DNA from: JAZLIT01 sp045617525
Lineage (GTDB): Bacteria; Bacillota; Bacilli; Bacillales_A; Planococcaceae
Reading direction: 5' to 3'
Length of the DNA stretch: 15,958 nt
Assembly (NCBI GenBank): GCA_045617525.1
Contig: JAZLIT010000249.1
Coordinates: forward strand, 1-15,958
Shown: positions 7,410 through 14,705 of the stretch, one piece after another
How positions within the stretch are numbered: position 1 is the stretch's first letter
Layout: every line of letters begins with the position of its first letter
Made by a program: the position numbers and the translations under genes
The notes under the pieces: generated by a model
What the model was told of the DNA's origin: nothing
What the model saw: only the letters and a program-made list of their open reading frames with translations
Database searches by the model: none

Positions 7410-7841
7410 ATGGACAAAAAAACTCTTTTTTATAATTTCGTGTCATTCACAACTTCTGTTCATAGTGTTACACACGAATTAACTAAAAATGCGAAATCAG
7501 ATTCGATTTCGCAAGTTCAATATAACATTCTTGAATATATAGCTGTTAATCAACCTGTTACTCCGAGCGATATTAATGATTGTCAGGATATGGCTATGCC
7601 GAACACGAGTCGTGAGCTTAGAAAGTTAAGTGAAAAAAATTTAATTGAAAAGATAAATCATACTCAAGATCGTCGAAAACAAACTATTCGTCTCTCGAAA
7701 GATGGAGAAGCTATGATGAACGAATCCTTTTCGACAATTGAATCAAGTTTTCTTAAGCGAATTGAAAGTGCATCAGATGCAGATTTAGAGGATATTGATC
7801 GAGCTATAGATATCCTTCAGAAAAAATTATTTTATCAATAG
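7410..7841 (+). CDS. MarR-family transcriptional regulator
   Basis: This is a 143-residue winged-helix DNA-binding protein. The start is ATG 7410, five bases after AGGTGA; a GTG at 7401 lies inside that ribosome site and is rejected. Dimerisation helices flank the winged helix. Residues about 50-80 (VTPSDINDCQDMAMPNTSRELRKL) form the helix-turn-helix. The wing is at about 84-96, with the family-typical DRRKQTIRLS. It most likely binds the TTATCAATTGATAA-type palindromes next to it as a dimer, repressing itself and the divergent oxidoreductase gene. There is no conserved N-terminal cysteine of the OhrR kind; C58 is the only cysteine I see. The effector is unknown. Confidence 0.92.
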   Translation: MDKKTLFYNFVSFTTSVHSVTHELTKNAKSDSISQVQYNILEYIAVNQPVTPSDINDCQDMAMPNTSRELRKLSEKNLIEKINHTQDRRKQTIRLSKDGEAMMNESFSTIESSFLKRIESASDADLEDIDRAIDILQKKLFYQ

Positions 7842-7859
7842 ACCTAAAGTAAAAGATAA

Positions 7860-7919
7860 GGGCTCCCTCAGTTGAAAATTAATCGTTCAAGACTAATAAA
7901 TTTTCAATTAAGGAAGCCC
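7860..7919. terminator. Long hairpin after marR, possible terminator
   Basis: Arms of 21 bases (7860-7880 and 7899-7919), GGGCTCCCTCAGTTGAAAATT and its near-complement with three wobble positions, enclose an 18-base loop. It lies 18 bases after the marR stop. The following T-run is weak on both strands, so termination efficiency is uncertain. Confidence 0.55.
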
Positions 7920-7962
7920 ACATATTTAGTATTCTTTTATGATAAATAGCACCTATAAAGCC

Positions 7963-8223
7963 TTAATGCTCAAGGATAGAAATAATAAACCTTACTGTAT
8001 GGTTATTGCAGAAAGTATTTGTTGGGTCGTATTGCTTTTTCACTTTTGTAAATCGTGTTAAATTTTGCCCATAGGCATGTGTAGTTGCATCAGCCATTGG
8101 ATTAAAACGCATTCAAATAAGAAGCTTTTTTGTAAAATACTCGGTGCTGGTGGTGCATCGACACGCCGCCCCACGAATCGCCCATAATAAATCTGTTCCA
8201 GAAGCCGTCCCAAGAGGCACTGC
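7963..8223 (-). pseudogene. Decayed FAD-linked oxidase (berberine-bridge-enzyme type)
   Basis: One minus-strand frame carries two recognisable blocks of a BBE-type FAD oxidase. GTDLLWAIRGA (about 8165-8196) resembles the NPDLFWALRGGGG motif of the FAD-binding domain. AYGQNLTRFTKVKKQYDPTN followed by TFCNNHTV (about 7990-8075) is the C-terminal BBE domain, with its ENxxRLxxVKxxYDPxNxF pattern. Between them are unrelated residues and an in-frame TGA. The hundreds of residues that should separate the two blocks are missing, so this is an internally deleted relic rather than a gene. It begins only 12 bases beyond the stop of the next gene upstream on the same strand. Confidence 0.75.
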
Positions 8224-8235
8224 TAAACTAGAACC

Positions 8236-8805
8236 TCATAAAGTACTTAGGCGAAGTTCATAAAAATACTGCACAATTGGATGCTTTAATTTCATCTTCT
8301 CAGTCATGTTTAAAATTCGCTTTTTCCCAACCCTTCTGTCCACCAAAGCTAGAATATTTAATAAAATATCATTACTCTCTAAGCTTTCGTCAATCGAAGT
8401 AGTTAAAAATTTATTTGCTACAACGATAAAATTAGATTTACTTAATAATGACTGCGCTAATAAAAGCTGCTTTGCATATTCTGATAATTTTCTACCCCTT
8501 GCAATTACTTTTAGACGATCCTCTGGGACTACCCCCTTTGTTTCTTTTCTTACCGCTTCAATTTCTTCACTGTTGATAGGAATTTGGATATCTGAATCAT
8601 TCTTAATTTCCAACTCAGTCTGATACCATCTAATTAAAGTGGTTTTATCATTCATATTGAGTACATTCTTTTTATCTACTGCAATATAACAACTTCCTGC
8701 TTTATCAGGTAAATAACGGTAGCTTGTTGCACGGTATTCAACCCTTCCATGCAGTGCAGGACAGAGAAAACTCTCCAAGTTTTGCTTCAATTTACTCCAG
8801 CTCAT
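8236..8805 (-). CDS. Conserved hypothetical protein (resembles the SF0329 family)
   Basis: The protein has 189 residues from ATG 8805, which follows AAGGAGAATTAT, an excellent ribosome site. A longer frame reaches 8868 but lacks one. The N-terminus, MSWSKLKQNLESFLCPALHG followed by RVEYRATSYRYLPDKAG, is reminiscent from memory of the uncharacterised SF0329-type proteins of bacilli. The remainder is a mixed alpha/beta N-terminal half and a charged helical C-terminal half. There are no signal peptide, membrane segments or catalytic motifs that I recognise. Function is unknown and probably cytoplasmic. It stops immediately beside the FAD-oxidase relic, so its C-terminus may have been altered by the deletion that created that junction. 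This is unproven. Confidence 0.75.
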   Translation of the reverse strand: MSWSKLKQNLESFLCPALHGRVEYRATSYRYLPDKAGSCYIAVDKKNVLNMNDKTTLIRWYQTELEIKNDSDIQIPINSEEIEAVRKETKGVVPEDRLKVIARGRKLSEYAKQLLLAQSLLSKSNFIVVANKFLTTSIDESLESNDILLNILALVDRRVGKKRILNMTEKMKLKHPIVQYFYELRLSTL

Positions 8806-9066
8806 ATAATTCTCCTTATTTTCTATATTTGATATATTTACTTGAGGGTAGTTTTTTCCATAATACAATAACTAACACATCGGGTCATACTAAAAACAAG
8901 GTATAAGTTACACCATGGTACTACTAGTCCTTTATAGCAATTGCTATATGTATAATTCTATCTTTTCCTCAACTACCTATTCTATATCACAATAATAACT
9001 TTTAGCCAATCCAGTATTAAATTTATCTATAAGAGTGTAAGTTCGATTTTCTTCCTCTAAACAAAA
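8806..9066. other. Intergenic region, no gene seen
   Basis: This is AT-rich sequence upstream of the hypothetical gene. The one clear element is a 16-base perfect palindrome at 8933-8948. No convincing sigma-A promoter, RNA gene or coding frame was found. Confidence 0.5.
8933..8948. repeat. Perfect 16-bp palindrome
   Basis: TATAGCAATTGCTATA lies about 130 bases upstream of the hypothetical gene at 8236-8805. It could be a dimeric regulator site. No adjacent regulator gene explains it. Confidence 0.6.
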
Positions 9067-9109
9067 TAAAAGACGCTTTCAACTATTTTAATTGATAAAC
9101 GTCTTTCCG
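9065..9109 (-). terminator. Probable intrinsic terminator of ligD
   Basis: On the minus strand AAAGACGTTT pairs with AAGCGTCTTT (one G-T pair), and an inner TCAA/TTGA extends the stem. TTTTATTTTG follows. It lies about 125 bases past the ligD stop and is oriented to end ligD transcription. Confidence 0.6.
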
Positions 9110-9231
9110 CAATTGCTTTTAAAAAGTGTCCAGTCCGTAAGATTTTTTCAATTAAGTAATGCTATTTTGGACGGCCTTGAGAAAAATGTCCACAATATCA
9201 CTATATGCATTCGGGAATACATAAAACTCTG
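9110..9231. other. Possible relic sequence downstream of ligD
   Basis: On the minus strand two similar words appear as direct repeats, TGGACATTTTT (near 9192) and TGGACACTTTTT (near 9129), with CCGTCC and CGGACTGG nearby. This resembles degraded insertion-sequence or duplicated flanks, but no transposase can be read. Confidence 0.25.
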
Positions 9232-11079
9232 TCAAATTAAACGATTAAGAGCCAATTTTAGATCCTGTTTTTCTCCTATCCCTCTAAAACCTCTAAATGG
9301 ATCTCCTAAATTATTTATTCGTTGGATAACATTTGTCATAGTAAAAATATCTGGTCTTAGTTGTTCATTAACCTCATCCCAGTATAATGGGGTCGCTATT
9401 AACCCCTTTTCATTTCCCCGCGCTGAATATGGTGCAACGATTGTTTTACCTTCTTTATGTTGAACATAATCCAAATATAATTTATTATTTCTATTTTTCT
9501 TTAGCCGTTCAATTGTAAACCATTGAGGATATTGCTGAACTAGAAATTTACACACAAATTCAGTAAAAACACCCGTTTCTTCATATGAAAATGTATTATC
9601 AGGTAATGGAATATAAATTTGCATACCTTTTCCACCCGATGTTTTGACGAATGATTTAAGGCCAAAATGATCTAATATTACTTTCAGCTTTAAAGCAGCA
9701 GTCACCGCTAATTGGAATTCATCTACAGAAGGTGGATCTAAGTCAAAAACAATTTCAGTCGGTTTTTCAAGATGAAATGGTTGAAATGGAATATGAAATT
9801 CTATAGCCAATTGATTTCCTAGCCACAAAAGAGTTTCAAGGTTATTACAGACTGCAAAGTTGGTATCATCTACATTATGGGTGGTAACAAAACTCGGGAT
9901 ATTTTTTTGATAGTTTTTTTGATAAAATCCTTCTCCTGGTACACCATGGGGATATCGAATAACAGTTAAAAGACGGTCGTGTAAAAAAGGCATCATATAG
10001 GGAGCTACCTTTTGTAAATACAGCAAATAATCATCTTTAGTGATCTCACTAGCGGGAAATACTTTTTTATCTATATGCGTGACTGTGACACTTTCTGGTA
10101 TTGGATTTAATTGTCGTTGCATTTGTTGCCAATTACATTCCGCATGATTTCCATCAAGTTTAAACGAATGAAATCTTGGTTCCCTTAGCTTTGCTCCATC
10201 AAAATCAATACAGGCAACCGTTACGCATATTGAAACAGGGATTTCCCATACTTCTTTATTTAGTAATGTGCCATACTCTTCAAAAAGAGTAAGTAACATT
10301 TGATTCTCTTCATTATTTAACCCATGTTTAAACGTCACTACCTCTATAAGCGTGTTATTTTTATAAATTCCTGCTTTAAAAAAACCATTTGATCTATCCA
10401 ATGTCATTAAAATAACATCTATATACCTCCAATTTTTAATCTTTAACCAGTTTTTTGACCTTGTATCTCCTATCCACTTACTTTTACTTATCTTAGCAAT
10501 AACACCCTCGCCATTATAAGTTTTTATTTTTTGCCATAGGATTGTACAATCTTCAAAAACATCTATAGCTTGTATGCGTTTAGGGTCTTTCTGATCCACA
10601 CTAGTAGGAAGGCTAAGGGTTTCAAATAGTTTCGTTAGTAACTGTTTTCTAGTAGTTAATTGGCTATTTGTTTTTGATTTCCCTTCAAATTGCAAAATGT
10701 CAAAAACAATGTAATTGCACGGGAAAGTTTTAGCAGTTGATTCTATTTTTTGGGAATCCCGCATTCTTCCGCGCATTTGTACAATTGAAAAATCACTTTG
10801 AAAATTGTTTGTGAGAAACACTAATTCTCCGTCAAACATTAGTGGTAAATAGGGTTTTATGTCATTGTAAATAGTCTCACAAAAGAGAATGATTTCAGGA
10901 AACATTTGGGTAAGTATATTATTGTTTCGACTTTTCAATATAGGTATTTTCTCTTCTTTTTCCCAAGTTAAAATACAGCGAAAACCATCAAACTTTGTCT
11001 CGTATAACCATCCATCCCCCACTGGTATTTCAGTTGAATCTGTTAATAACATTGGTTTCATTTCACAGCCAACTTTCAT
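9232..11079 (-). CDS. ligD: ATP-dependent DNA ligase LigD (ligase plus polymerase domains)
   Basis: This is the NHEJ ligase/polymerase of 615 residues, matching the two-domain Bacillus subtilis YkoU-type LigD of about 611. The ligase domain is at about 1-320, with nucleotidyl lysine K29 in YETKFDGFR, DGEL at 83-86, GEGVIAK at 190-196, and NWLKIKNW at 210-217. The polymerase/primase domain is at about 334-610: THIDKKVFP, VIRYPHG, metal-binding DLDPP at 446-450, SGGKG at 481-485, and PYSARGNEKG. There is no phosphoesterase domain, as is usual in bacilli. It fills and seals Ku-bound double-strand break ends. The start is uncertain: neither ATG 11079 nor ATG 11061 (MKPMLL, matching the usual N-terminus better) has a good ribosome site. 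It diverges from ku rather than sharing an operon with it. Confidence 0.97.
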   Translation of the reverse strand: MKVGCEMKPMLLTDSTEIPVGDGWLYETKFDGFRCILTWEKEEKIPILKSRNNNILTQMFPEIILFCETIYNDIKPYLPLMFDGELVFLTNNFQSDFSIVQMRGRMRDSQKIESTAKTFPCNYIVFDILQFEGKSKTNSQLTTRKQLLTKLFETLSLPTSVDQKDPKRIQAIDVFEDCTILWQKIKTYNGEGVIAKISKSKWIGDTRSKNWLKIKNWRYIDVILMTLDRSNGFFKAGIYKNNTLIEVVTFKHGLNNEENQMLLTLFEEYGTLLNKEVWEIPVSICVTVACIDFDGAKLREPRFHSFKLDGNHAECNWQQMQRQLNPIPESVTVTHIDKKVFPASEITKDDYLLYLQKVAPYMMPFLHDRLLTVIRYPHGVPGEGFYQKNYQKNIPSFVTTHNVDDTNFAVCNNLETLLWLGNQLAIEFHIPFQPFHLEKPTEIVFDLDPPSVDEFQLAVTAALKLKVILDHFGLKSFVKTSGGKGMQIYIPLPDNTFSYEETGVFTEFVCKFLVQQYPQWFTIERLKKNRNNKLYLDYVQHKEGKTIVAPYSARGNEKGLIATPLYWDEVNEQLRPDIFTMTNVIQRINNLGDPFRGFRGIGEKQDLKLALNRLI

Positions 11080-11115
11080 TTTTTATAATATCTTTTGTTT
11101 ATTTTGCCATGACAA

Positions 11116-11146
11116 TACATAAAAAAGTTTTGATAACACCATAGTA
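11116..11146 (+). promoter_or_regulatory. Candidate forespore (sigma-G/F-like) promoter of ku
   Basis: TACATA (11116-11121), an 18-base spacer and CATAGTA (11140-11146) resemble the sigma-G pattern TGMATA-N17/18-CATWCTA. The fit is imperfect. Support comes from knowledge that B. subtilis ykoV/ykoU are under forespore control. Confidence 0.33.
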
Positions 11147-11165
11147 AGAAAAATGAGGTGATAAA

Positions 11166-11984
11166 ATGCATACTGTTTGGAAAGGAAGTATTAGTTTCGG
11201 TTTGGTAAACATCCCTATAAAGCTTCACGCCGCTACTGAAAATAAGGATGTTAAACTAAGACAACTTCATAAAGAATGTCATACACCGATTAGCTATAAA
11301 AAAGTATGTGAAGGTTGTCAAAAAGAAGTGATAGAGGAAGACATCGTCAAGGCATATGAGTATACAAAAAATAAATTTGTGGTATTAGATGAGGGAGACT
11401 TAGAAAACTTACGTAAAGAAGCGGAAGATAAGGCCGTTGAAATTATTGATTTTGTGAAATTAGAAGAAATCGATCCAATTTATTTTGAAAAGACGTACTA
11501 TTTATCACCTGATGCTACCGGTGCGAAAGCATATGTATTACTACGTAAAACTTTAGAAGAATCCGGTAAGATTGGTGTTGCTAAAATACAGATCAGGTCA
11601 AAAGAACAATTAGCTGTTGTCCGTGTATATAAAAATACTTTGGTAATGGAAATCATTCATTTTCCTGACGAAGTGAGAAGTATTAATGACGTTCCAAATA
11701 TCCCGAGTATTGAAACTGTTGTAGAAAAGGAACTTAAAACCGCTCTAATGTTAGTAGACCAATTAACTACTGAGTTTGACCCAACAAAATACACAGACGA
11801 TTATCGTACTGCTCTTATGGAATTAATCGAGGCTAAAAAAGCAGAAAGTACCGTAACAGCAAACGATAAGCGACCGCTTCCTGACAATGTCACCGACCTC
11901 ATGTCTGCTCTTCAAGCATCACTAGAGAAAACAAAAAAACCACCTGCAAGAAAGCGCGCAACCAGAACAAAGAAAAATGCTTAG
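11166..11984 (+). CDS. ku: Non-homologous end-joining protein Ku
   Basis: This is the homodimeric DNA-end-binding protein that threads onto double-strand breaks and recruits LigD. It has 272 residues, normal for Bacillus YkoV. It begins MHTVWKGSISFGLVNIPIKL, the invariant Ku N-terminus, and contains the Ku core through FPDEVRS and a C-terminal helical arm. C38, C48 and C51 with nearby histidines recall the zinc-ribbon-like spacing of many bacterial Ku proteins. The tail (about residues 255-272) is rich in lysine and arginine, including RKRATRTKK, typical of the DNA- or LigD-contacting extension. Start ATG 11166 follows GAGGTGATAAA. It is divergent from ligD across an 86-base gap and has its own strong terminator. 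Confidence 0.98.
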   Translation: MHTVWKGSISFGLVNIPIKLHAATENKDVKLRQLHKECHTPISYKKVCEGCQKEVIEEDIVKAYEYTKNKFVVLDEGDLENLRKEAEDKAVEIIDFVKLEEIDPIYFEKTYYLSPDATGAKAYVLLRKTLEESGKIGVAKIQIRSKEQLAVVRVYKNTLVMEIIHFPDEVRSINDVPNIPSIETVVEKELKTALMLVDQLTTEFDPTKYTDDYRTALMELIEAKKAESTVTANDKRPLPDNVTDLMSALQASLEKTKKPPARKRATRTKKNA

Positions 11985-11991
11985 TTATGGA

Positions 11992-12036
11992 AATAACCTT
12001 CCTTCGAATTACTTCGAAGGAAGGTTATTATTTTGA
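11992..12036 (+). terminator. Strong intrinsic terminator after ku
   Basis: A perfect 17-bp stem (11992-12008 with 12013-12029) and TTAC loop are followed by ATTTTGATT, beginning eight bases after the ku stop. It may also serve the convergent adhB-like gene, but the minus-strand T-run is poorer. Confidence 0.88.
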
Positions 12037-12051
12037 TTATAAAATCATCTA

Positions 12052-13191
12052 CTACGGCTTCAATATAAATTTAATGCTTTGGTCTTCATGATCGTGGAAC
12101 ATACGGTATGCCTCACTTGCTTCTGATAATGGCATTTTATGCGTAATAATTTCTGTTGGATCAATCTTCCCTTGAGCAACCATCTCATAAAGCATTTTAC
12201 TATAATGAATAGCTGGTGCTTGCCCCATTTTTAATGTTACATTTCGCTCAAACATATTGCCAAGCGGGAACATATTGTACAAGGAGCCATATACCCCTGT
12301 CAGTTGAATTGTCCCAAATTTTCTTACAGCCTTTATTGCAACTTGAATAGCACTTAATGTACCACCTTGCAGCTTTAACTTTTGCTCTATTTTTTCATAC
12401 AATTTCATTTTTCCATCCATGCCTACACAATCAATGACAACGTCCGCACCACCTTGAGTAATCTCATGTAGATGGTTCCCAATATCATCAAAGTCATTAA
12501 AGTTAAATATTTCTACTTTATTTGTTTGTTTCGCATGCTCTAGACGGTAAGAAAGCGGATCTACAACAATAACACGGCTTGCCCCTTTCATCCATGCGAA
12601 TTTCTGCACCATTAATCCAATTGGCCCTGAGCCTAGCACGATGACCTTATCACCCTTTTTGACACCTGCATGTTCCACACTCCAATATGCTGTTGGCAAT
12701 ACATCCGAAATGAATAGCAGTGCCTCATCCTCTAATTCACAAGACTCCGGTACCTTAAACGGTATAAAATTTCCGTAAGGTACACGCAAGTATTCAGCCT
12801 GTCCACCTGGGTAATTACCGTAACGATGCGTATAGCCAAAATAAGCACCTGAATCAAGATCCGGATTATTATTGGAATCGTCACACTGGCTTTCCATTTC
12901 ATTCTGACAGTAAAAACACTCTCCACAAGAAACATTAAAAGGAATAATTACGCGATCCCCTTTTTTAACTTTTGTCACCTCAGGGCCAACCTCTTCTACT
13001 ATCCCCATCGGTTCATGTCCAATAACAAAATCTTCTTTTGTAGGGATTGCCCCACTGTAAATATGGAGATCTGAACCGCAAATAGCAGTTGATGTAATAC
13101 GTACAATAATATCATCTGGCTTTTCAATCTTTGCATCTGGAACTTCTTTTACTTTCACATCTTTTGCACCTTGATACGTTACTGCTTTCAA
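12052..13191 (-). CDS. adhB: Zinc-dependent alcohol dehydrogenase, AdhB-like
   Basis: This is a medium-chain dehydrogenase of 379 residues, similar from memory to B. subtilis AdhB and related to glutathione-independent formaldehyde and threonine dehydrogenases. It oxidises an alcohol or aldehyde adduct with NAD(P). The start is TTG 13191 (LKAVTYQG), seven bases after AGGAGGA; the longer frame to 13224 would read through that ribosome site. Catalytic zinc residues are C38 (AICGSD) and H59-E60 (GHEP). The structural zinc cysteines are C89, C92, C95 and C103. The Rossmann motif GSGPIG is at 187-192 with D211 at the end of beta-2, which favours NAD. It is monocistronic. The physiological substrate cannot be told from sequence. 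Confidence 0.92.
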   Translation of the reverse strand: MKAVTYQGAKDVKVKEVPDAKIEKPDDIIVRITSTAICGSDLHIYSGAIPTKEDFVIGHEPMGIVEEVGPEVTKVKKGDRVIIPFNVSCGECFYCQNEMESQCDDSNNNPDLDSGAYFGYTHRYGNYPGGQAEYLRVPYGNFIPFKVPESCELEDEALLFISDVLPTAYWSVEHAGVKKGDKVIVLGSGPIGLMVQKFAWMKGASRVIVVDPLSYRLEHAKQTNKVEIFNFNDFDDIGNHLHEITQGGADVVIDCVGMDGKMKLYEKIEQKLKLQGGTLSAIQVAIKAVRKFGTIQLTGVYGSLYNMFPLGNMFERNVTLKMGQAPAIHYSKMLYEMVAQGKIDPTEIITHKMPLSEASEAYRMFHDHEDQSIKFILKP

Positions 13192-13533
13192 ATCGATTCC
13201 TCCTGTTAAATAAAGAATAAACAATCTACTTCAGTGTAGAGTCATTTATTTATTATTTACCTTCAACAGGAGAAATTAAACTTCTAACTAAAAATGCACT
13301 AAAACCCTAAGGAATTAGTGCTCTTTTTTAAATTTTTTTGGGAAGTAACTTCAAAAATCATACCCTTTTGGAGTATTAGTATTACTATACCTGCACACTA
13401 GAGGTGAATTGCAGTGATATTTTTTGCACCAGCACCCTCTGTGGACGGGTATAGCAACAAAGATTTGTTCATGTTTTTTGTCCCTACCTTCTTTCCTATT
13501 ATGAATATAATAACGAGGAAAGGAGGGATTTCC
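13192..13533. other. Intergenic region between adhB-like gene and yjcZ-like gene
   Basis: This stretch contains the adhB-like ribosome site, an imperfect TCTAC/GTAGA repeat near 13225-13242, an orphan terminator hairpin (13296-13329) and the leader of the yjcZ-like gene. An open frame from GTG 13414, in phase with the mini-protein and preceded by AGGTGA, is discussed as a possible longer start. No clear sigma-A promoter is seen for either flanking gene. Confidence 0.5.
13296..13329. terminator. Orphan hairpin with T-runs on both strands
   Basis: GCACTAA (13296-13302) pairs with TTAGTGC (13315-13321) and is followed by CTCTTTTTT on the plus strand; on the minus strand it is followed by ATTTTTA. 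It therefore looks like a bidirectional terminator, yet the nearest plus-strand gene upstream (ku) already has its own. Confidence 0.6.
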
Positions 13534-13668
13534 ATGGGATACTCAGGATATGATAATAGTTACGGCGGCGACTACAACAATTATAACAATAACGCTGGTT
13601 CATCATTTGTTCTAATCGTTGTTCTATTCATTCTTTTAATTATTGTCGGCGCTTCTTTCATGTATTAA
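13534..13668 (+). CDS. YjcZ-family sporulation mini-protein
   Basis: This 44-residue protein has a Gly/Tyr/Asn-rich head (GYSGYDNSYGGDYNNYNNN) and one membrane helix, SFVLIVVLFILLIIVGASFMY. That is the hallmark of the YjcZ/SscA group of tiny spore proteins, whose members end in a FALIVVLFILLIIVG-like helix. ATG 13534 follows the near-perfect site AAAGGAGGGATTTCC. Family members are made late in sporulation and some (SscA) help spore coat assembly; that role here is inference. The same frame stays open upstream to GTG 13414, which also has a fair ribosome site and would add 40 residues, but the family is short. A terminator follows about 50 bases downstream. Confidence 0.88.
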   Translation: MGYSGYDNSYGGDYNNYNNNAGSSFVLIVVLFILLIIVGASFMY

Positions 13669-13683
13669 CTAAAACAAATGTGC

Positions 13684-13698
13684 TGACTATGATAGTCA
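13684..13698. repeat. 15-base palindrome after yjcZ-like gene
   Basis: TGACTAT, a central G, and ATAGTCA form a perfect inverted repeat between the stop codon and the terminator. It may be an extra stem in the transcript or a protein site. Confidence 0.5.
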
Positions 13699-13715
13699 AA
13701 TCTCCCTTGATTTTT

Positions 13716-13747
13716 AAGGATCACTTTTCCCCGAGTGGTCCTTTTTA
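13716..13747 (+). terminator. Intrinsic terminator of the yjcZ-like gene
   Basis: AAGGATCACT (13716-13725) pairs with AGTGGTCCTT (13734-13743) with one mismatch-type pair, and a run of five Ts ends at 13747. Confidence 0.8.
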
Positions 13748-13827
13748 TCGTTTCTTTCCTCATCTACATATTTTTTTTGATTATTATTCGTTACCGTAGG
13801 ACAATAAGGGCTTGTAAACTTAGAACC

Positions 13828-13861
13828 AGAAAAAAGCACAATTCTAGTAGTAGAATTGTGC
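13828..13861 (-). terminator. Intrinsic terminator of the short-chain dehydrogenase gene
   Basis: On the minus strand a perfect 11-bp stem, GCACAATTCTA / TAGAATTGTGC, with a four-base loop is followed by TTTTTT. It begins about 20 bases after the stop of the dehydrogenase gene. Confidence 0.88.
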
Positions 13862-13882
13862 GCGTTAACGGAATAATAATAC

Positions 13883-14629
13883 TTATAAATCAGAAATCAT
13901 TCCGCCATCTACTACAAATTGACTTCCTGTAGAATAACTAGAATCATCAGATGCAAGATATACAACTAAATTAGATATCTCTTCTACTTCTGCTCTTCTT
14001 CTTAGTGGAATATCTTGTTCAAGTTGCTTAAGATATTCTTCAACATCTGGTTGGTCAGCCATAGGTGTTTTGACAATTCCGGGATGTACAGAATTTACAC
14101 GGATATTATATTGTCCAAGCTCAGTAGCAGCACCTTTAGTCATACCAGTTACAGCATGTTTAGAAGCACTATAAGCTATAGCTGTCGGCGCACTTACCAA
14201 ACCATCTACAGATGAAATGTTAACAATAGAACCTACACCAGCTTTTTTCATAGAAGGAAGTACTTTTTGCATTCCTAAAAATACGCCAAGCTCGTCTACT
14301 CTAAATGTTAATTCGAAGTCTTTTACAGTTAGTTCTTCTAGTGTTTTGAAGATACCAATACCTGCGTTGTTTACTAAAACGTTGATAGGACCAAATGCTT
14401 CTTCTGTTTTTGCTACAACTTCTATCCAGTTCTCTTCATTAGCAACATCTAATTTAAGAGCGATTGTGTTCTGTCCTAATTCATCGGCTAGTTTTTGTGC
14501 ACCTTCAAAGTTAAGGTCTGTAATCGCTACTTTTGCGCCTTCTTCCAAGAATTTACGTACATGCATAGCCCCCATGCCTTGTGCTGCCCCTGTAATAATT
14601 GCGATTTTGCCATCTAATTTACCCATCAT
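13883..14629 (-). CDS. Short-chain dehydrogenase/reductase (SDR), NAD-type
   Basis: This classical SDR has about 248 residues. The start is ATG 14629 or the adjacent ATG 14626, just after GGAGGAATAT; the frame open to 14647 runs through that site. The motifs are complete: TGAAQGMG for cofactor binding, an aspartate at the end of beta-2 (AITDLN) predicting NAD(H) over NADP(H), NNAG, the catalytic serine in NISSVDG, YSASK with Tyr and Lys, and HPGIVKTPM. The central region recalls 3-alpha/20-beta-hydroxysteroid dehydrogenases and Lactobacillus-type secondary alcohol dehydrogenases. It therefore probably interconverts a ketone and a secondary alcohol; the substrate is not known. It lies next to a divergent alcohol dehydrogenase and a TetR relic. 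Confidence 0.93.
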   Translation of the reverse strand: MMGKLDGKIAIITGAAQGMGAMHVRKFLEEGAKVAITDLNFEGAQKLADELGQNTIALKLDVANEENWIEVVAKTEEAFGPINVLVNNAGIGIFKTLEELTVKDFELTFRVDELGVFLGMQKVLPSMKKAGVGSIVNISSVDGLVSAPTAIAYSASKHAVTGMTKGAATELGQYNIRVNSVHPGIVKTPMADQPDVEEYLKQLEQDIPLRRRAEVEEISNLVVYLASDDSSYSTGSQFVVDGGMISDL

Positions 14630-14705
14630 ATATTCCTCCAATGTCAAATGAAAATTAAAGAATTACAAGTTTCTATCACAACTAGTATTTGTCTGAGGAG
14701 TATTT

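Noticed and set aside
9092..9463. Plus-strand open frame across the end of ligD.
   Set aside because: It is antisense to a clearly coding ligD region, with no ribosome site or recognisable protein.
9232..11984. The Ku-LigD pair considered as part of a new phage-defence or recombination system.
   Set aside because: Both proteins are standard in domain content and length for Bacillus NHEJ, and no extra partner gene is adjacent.
13480..13512. Sigma-K-like element (AC, 16 bases, AATATAATA) ahead of the yjcZ-like gene.
   Set aside because: Transcription would begin inside the ribosome site, leaving no usable leader, and the -10 lacks its first C.
14217..14651. Long plus-strand open frame opposite the short-chain dehydrogenase.
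   Set aside because: It is a mirror of a complete, motif-bearing SDR gene; the serine/proline-rich translation is typical of an antisense shadow.
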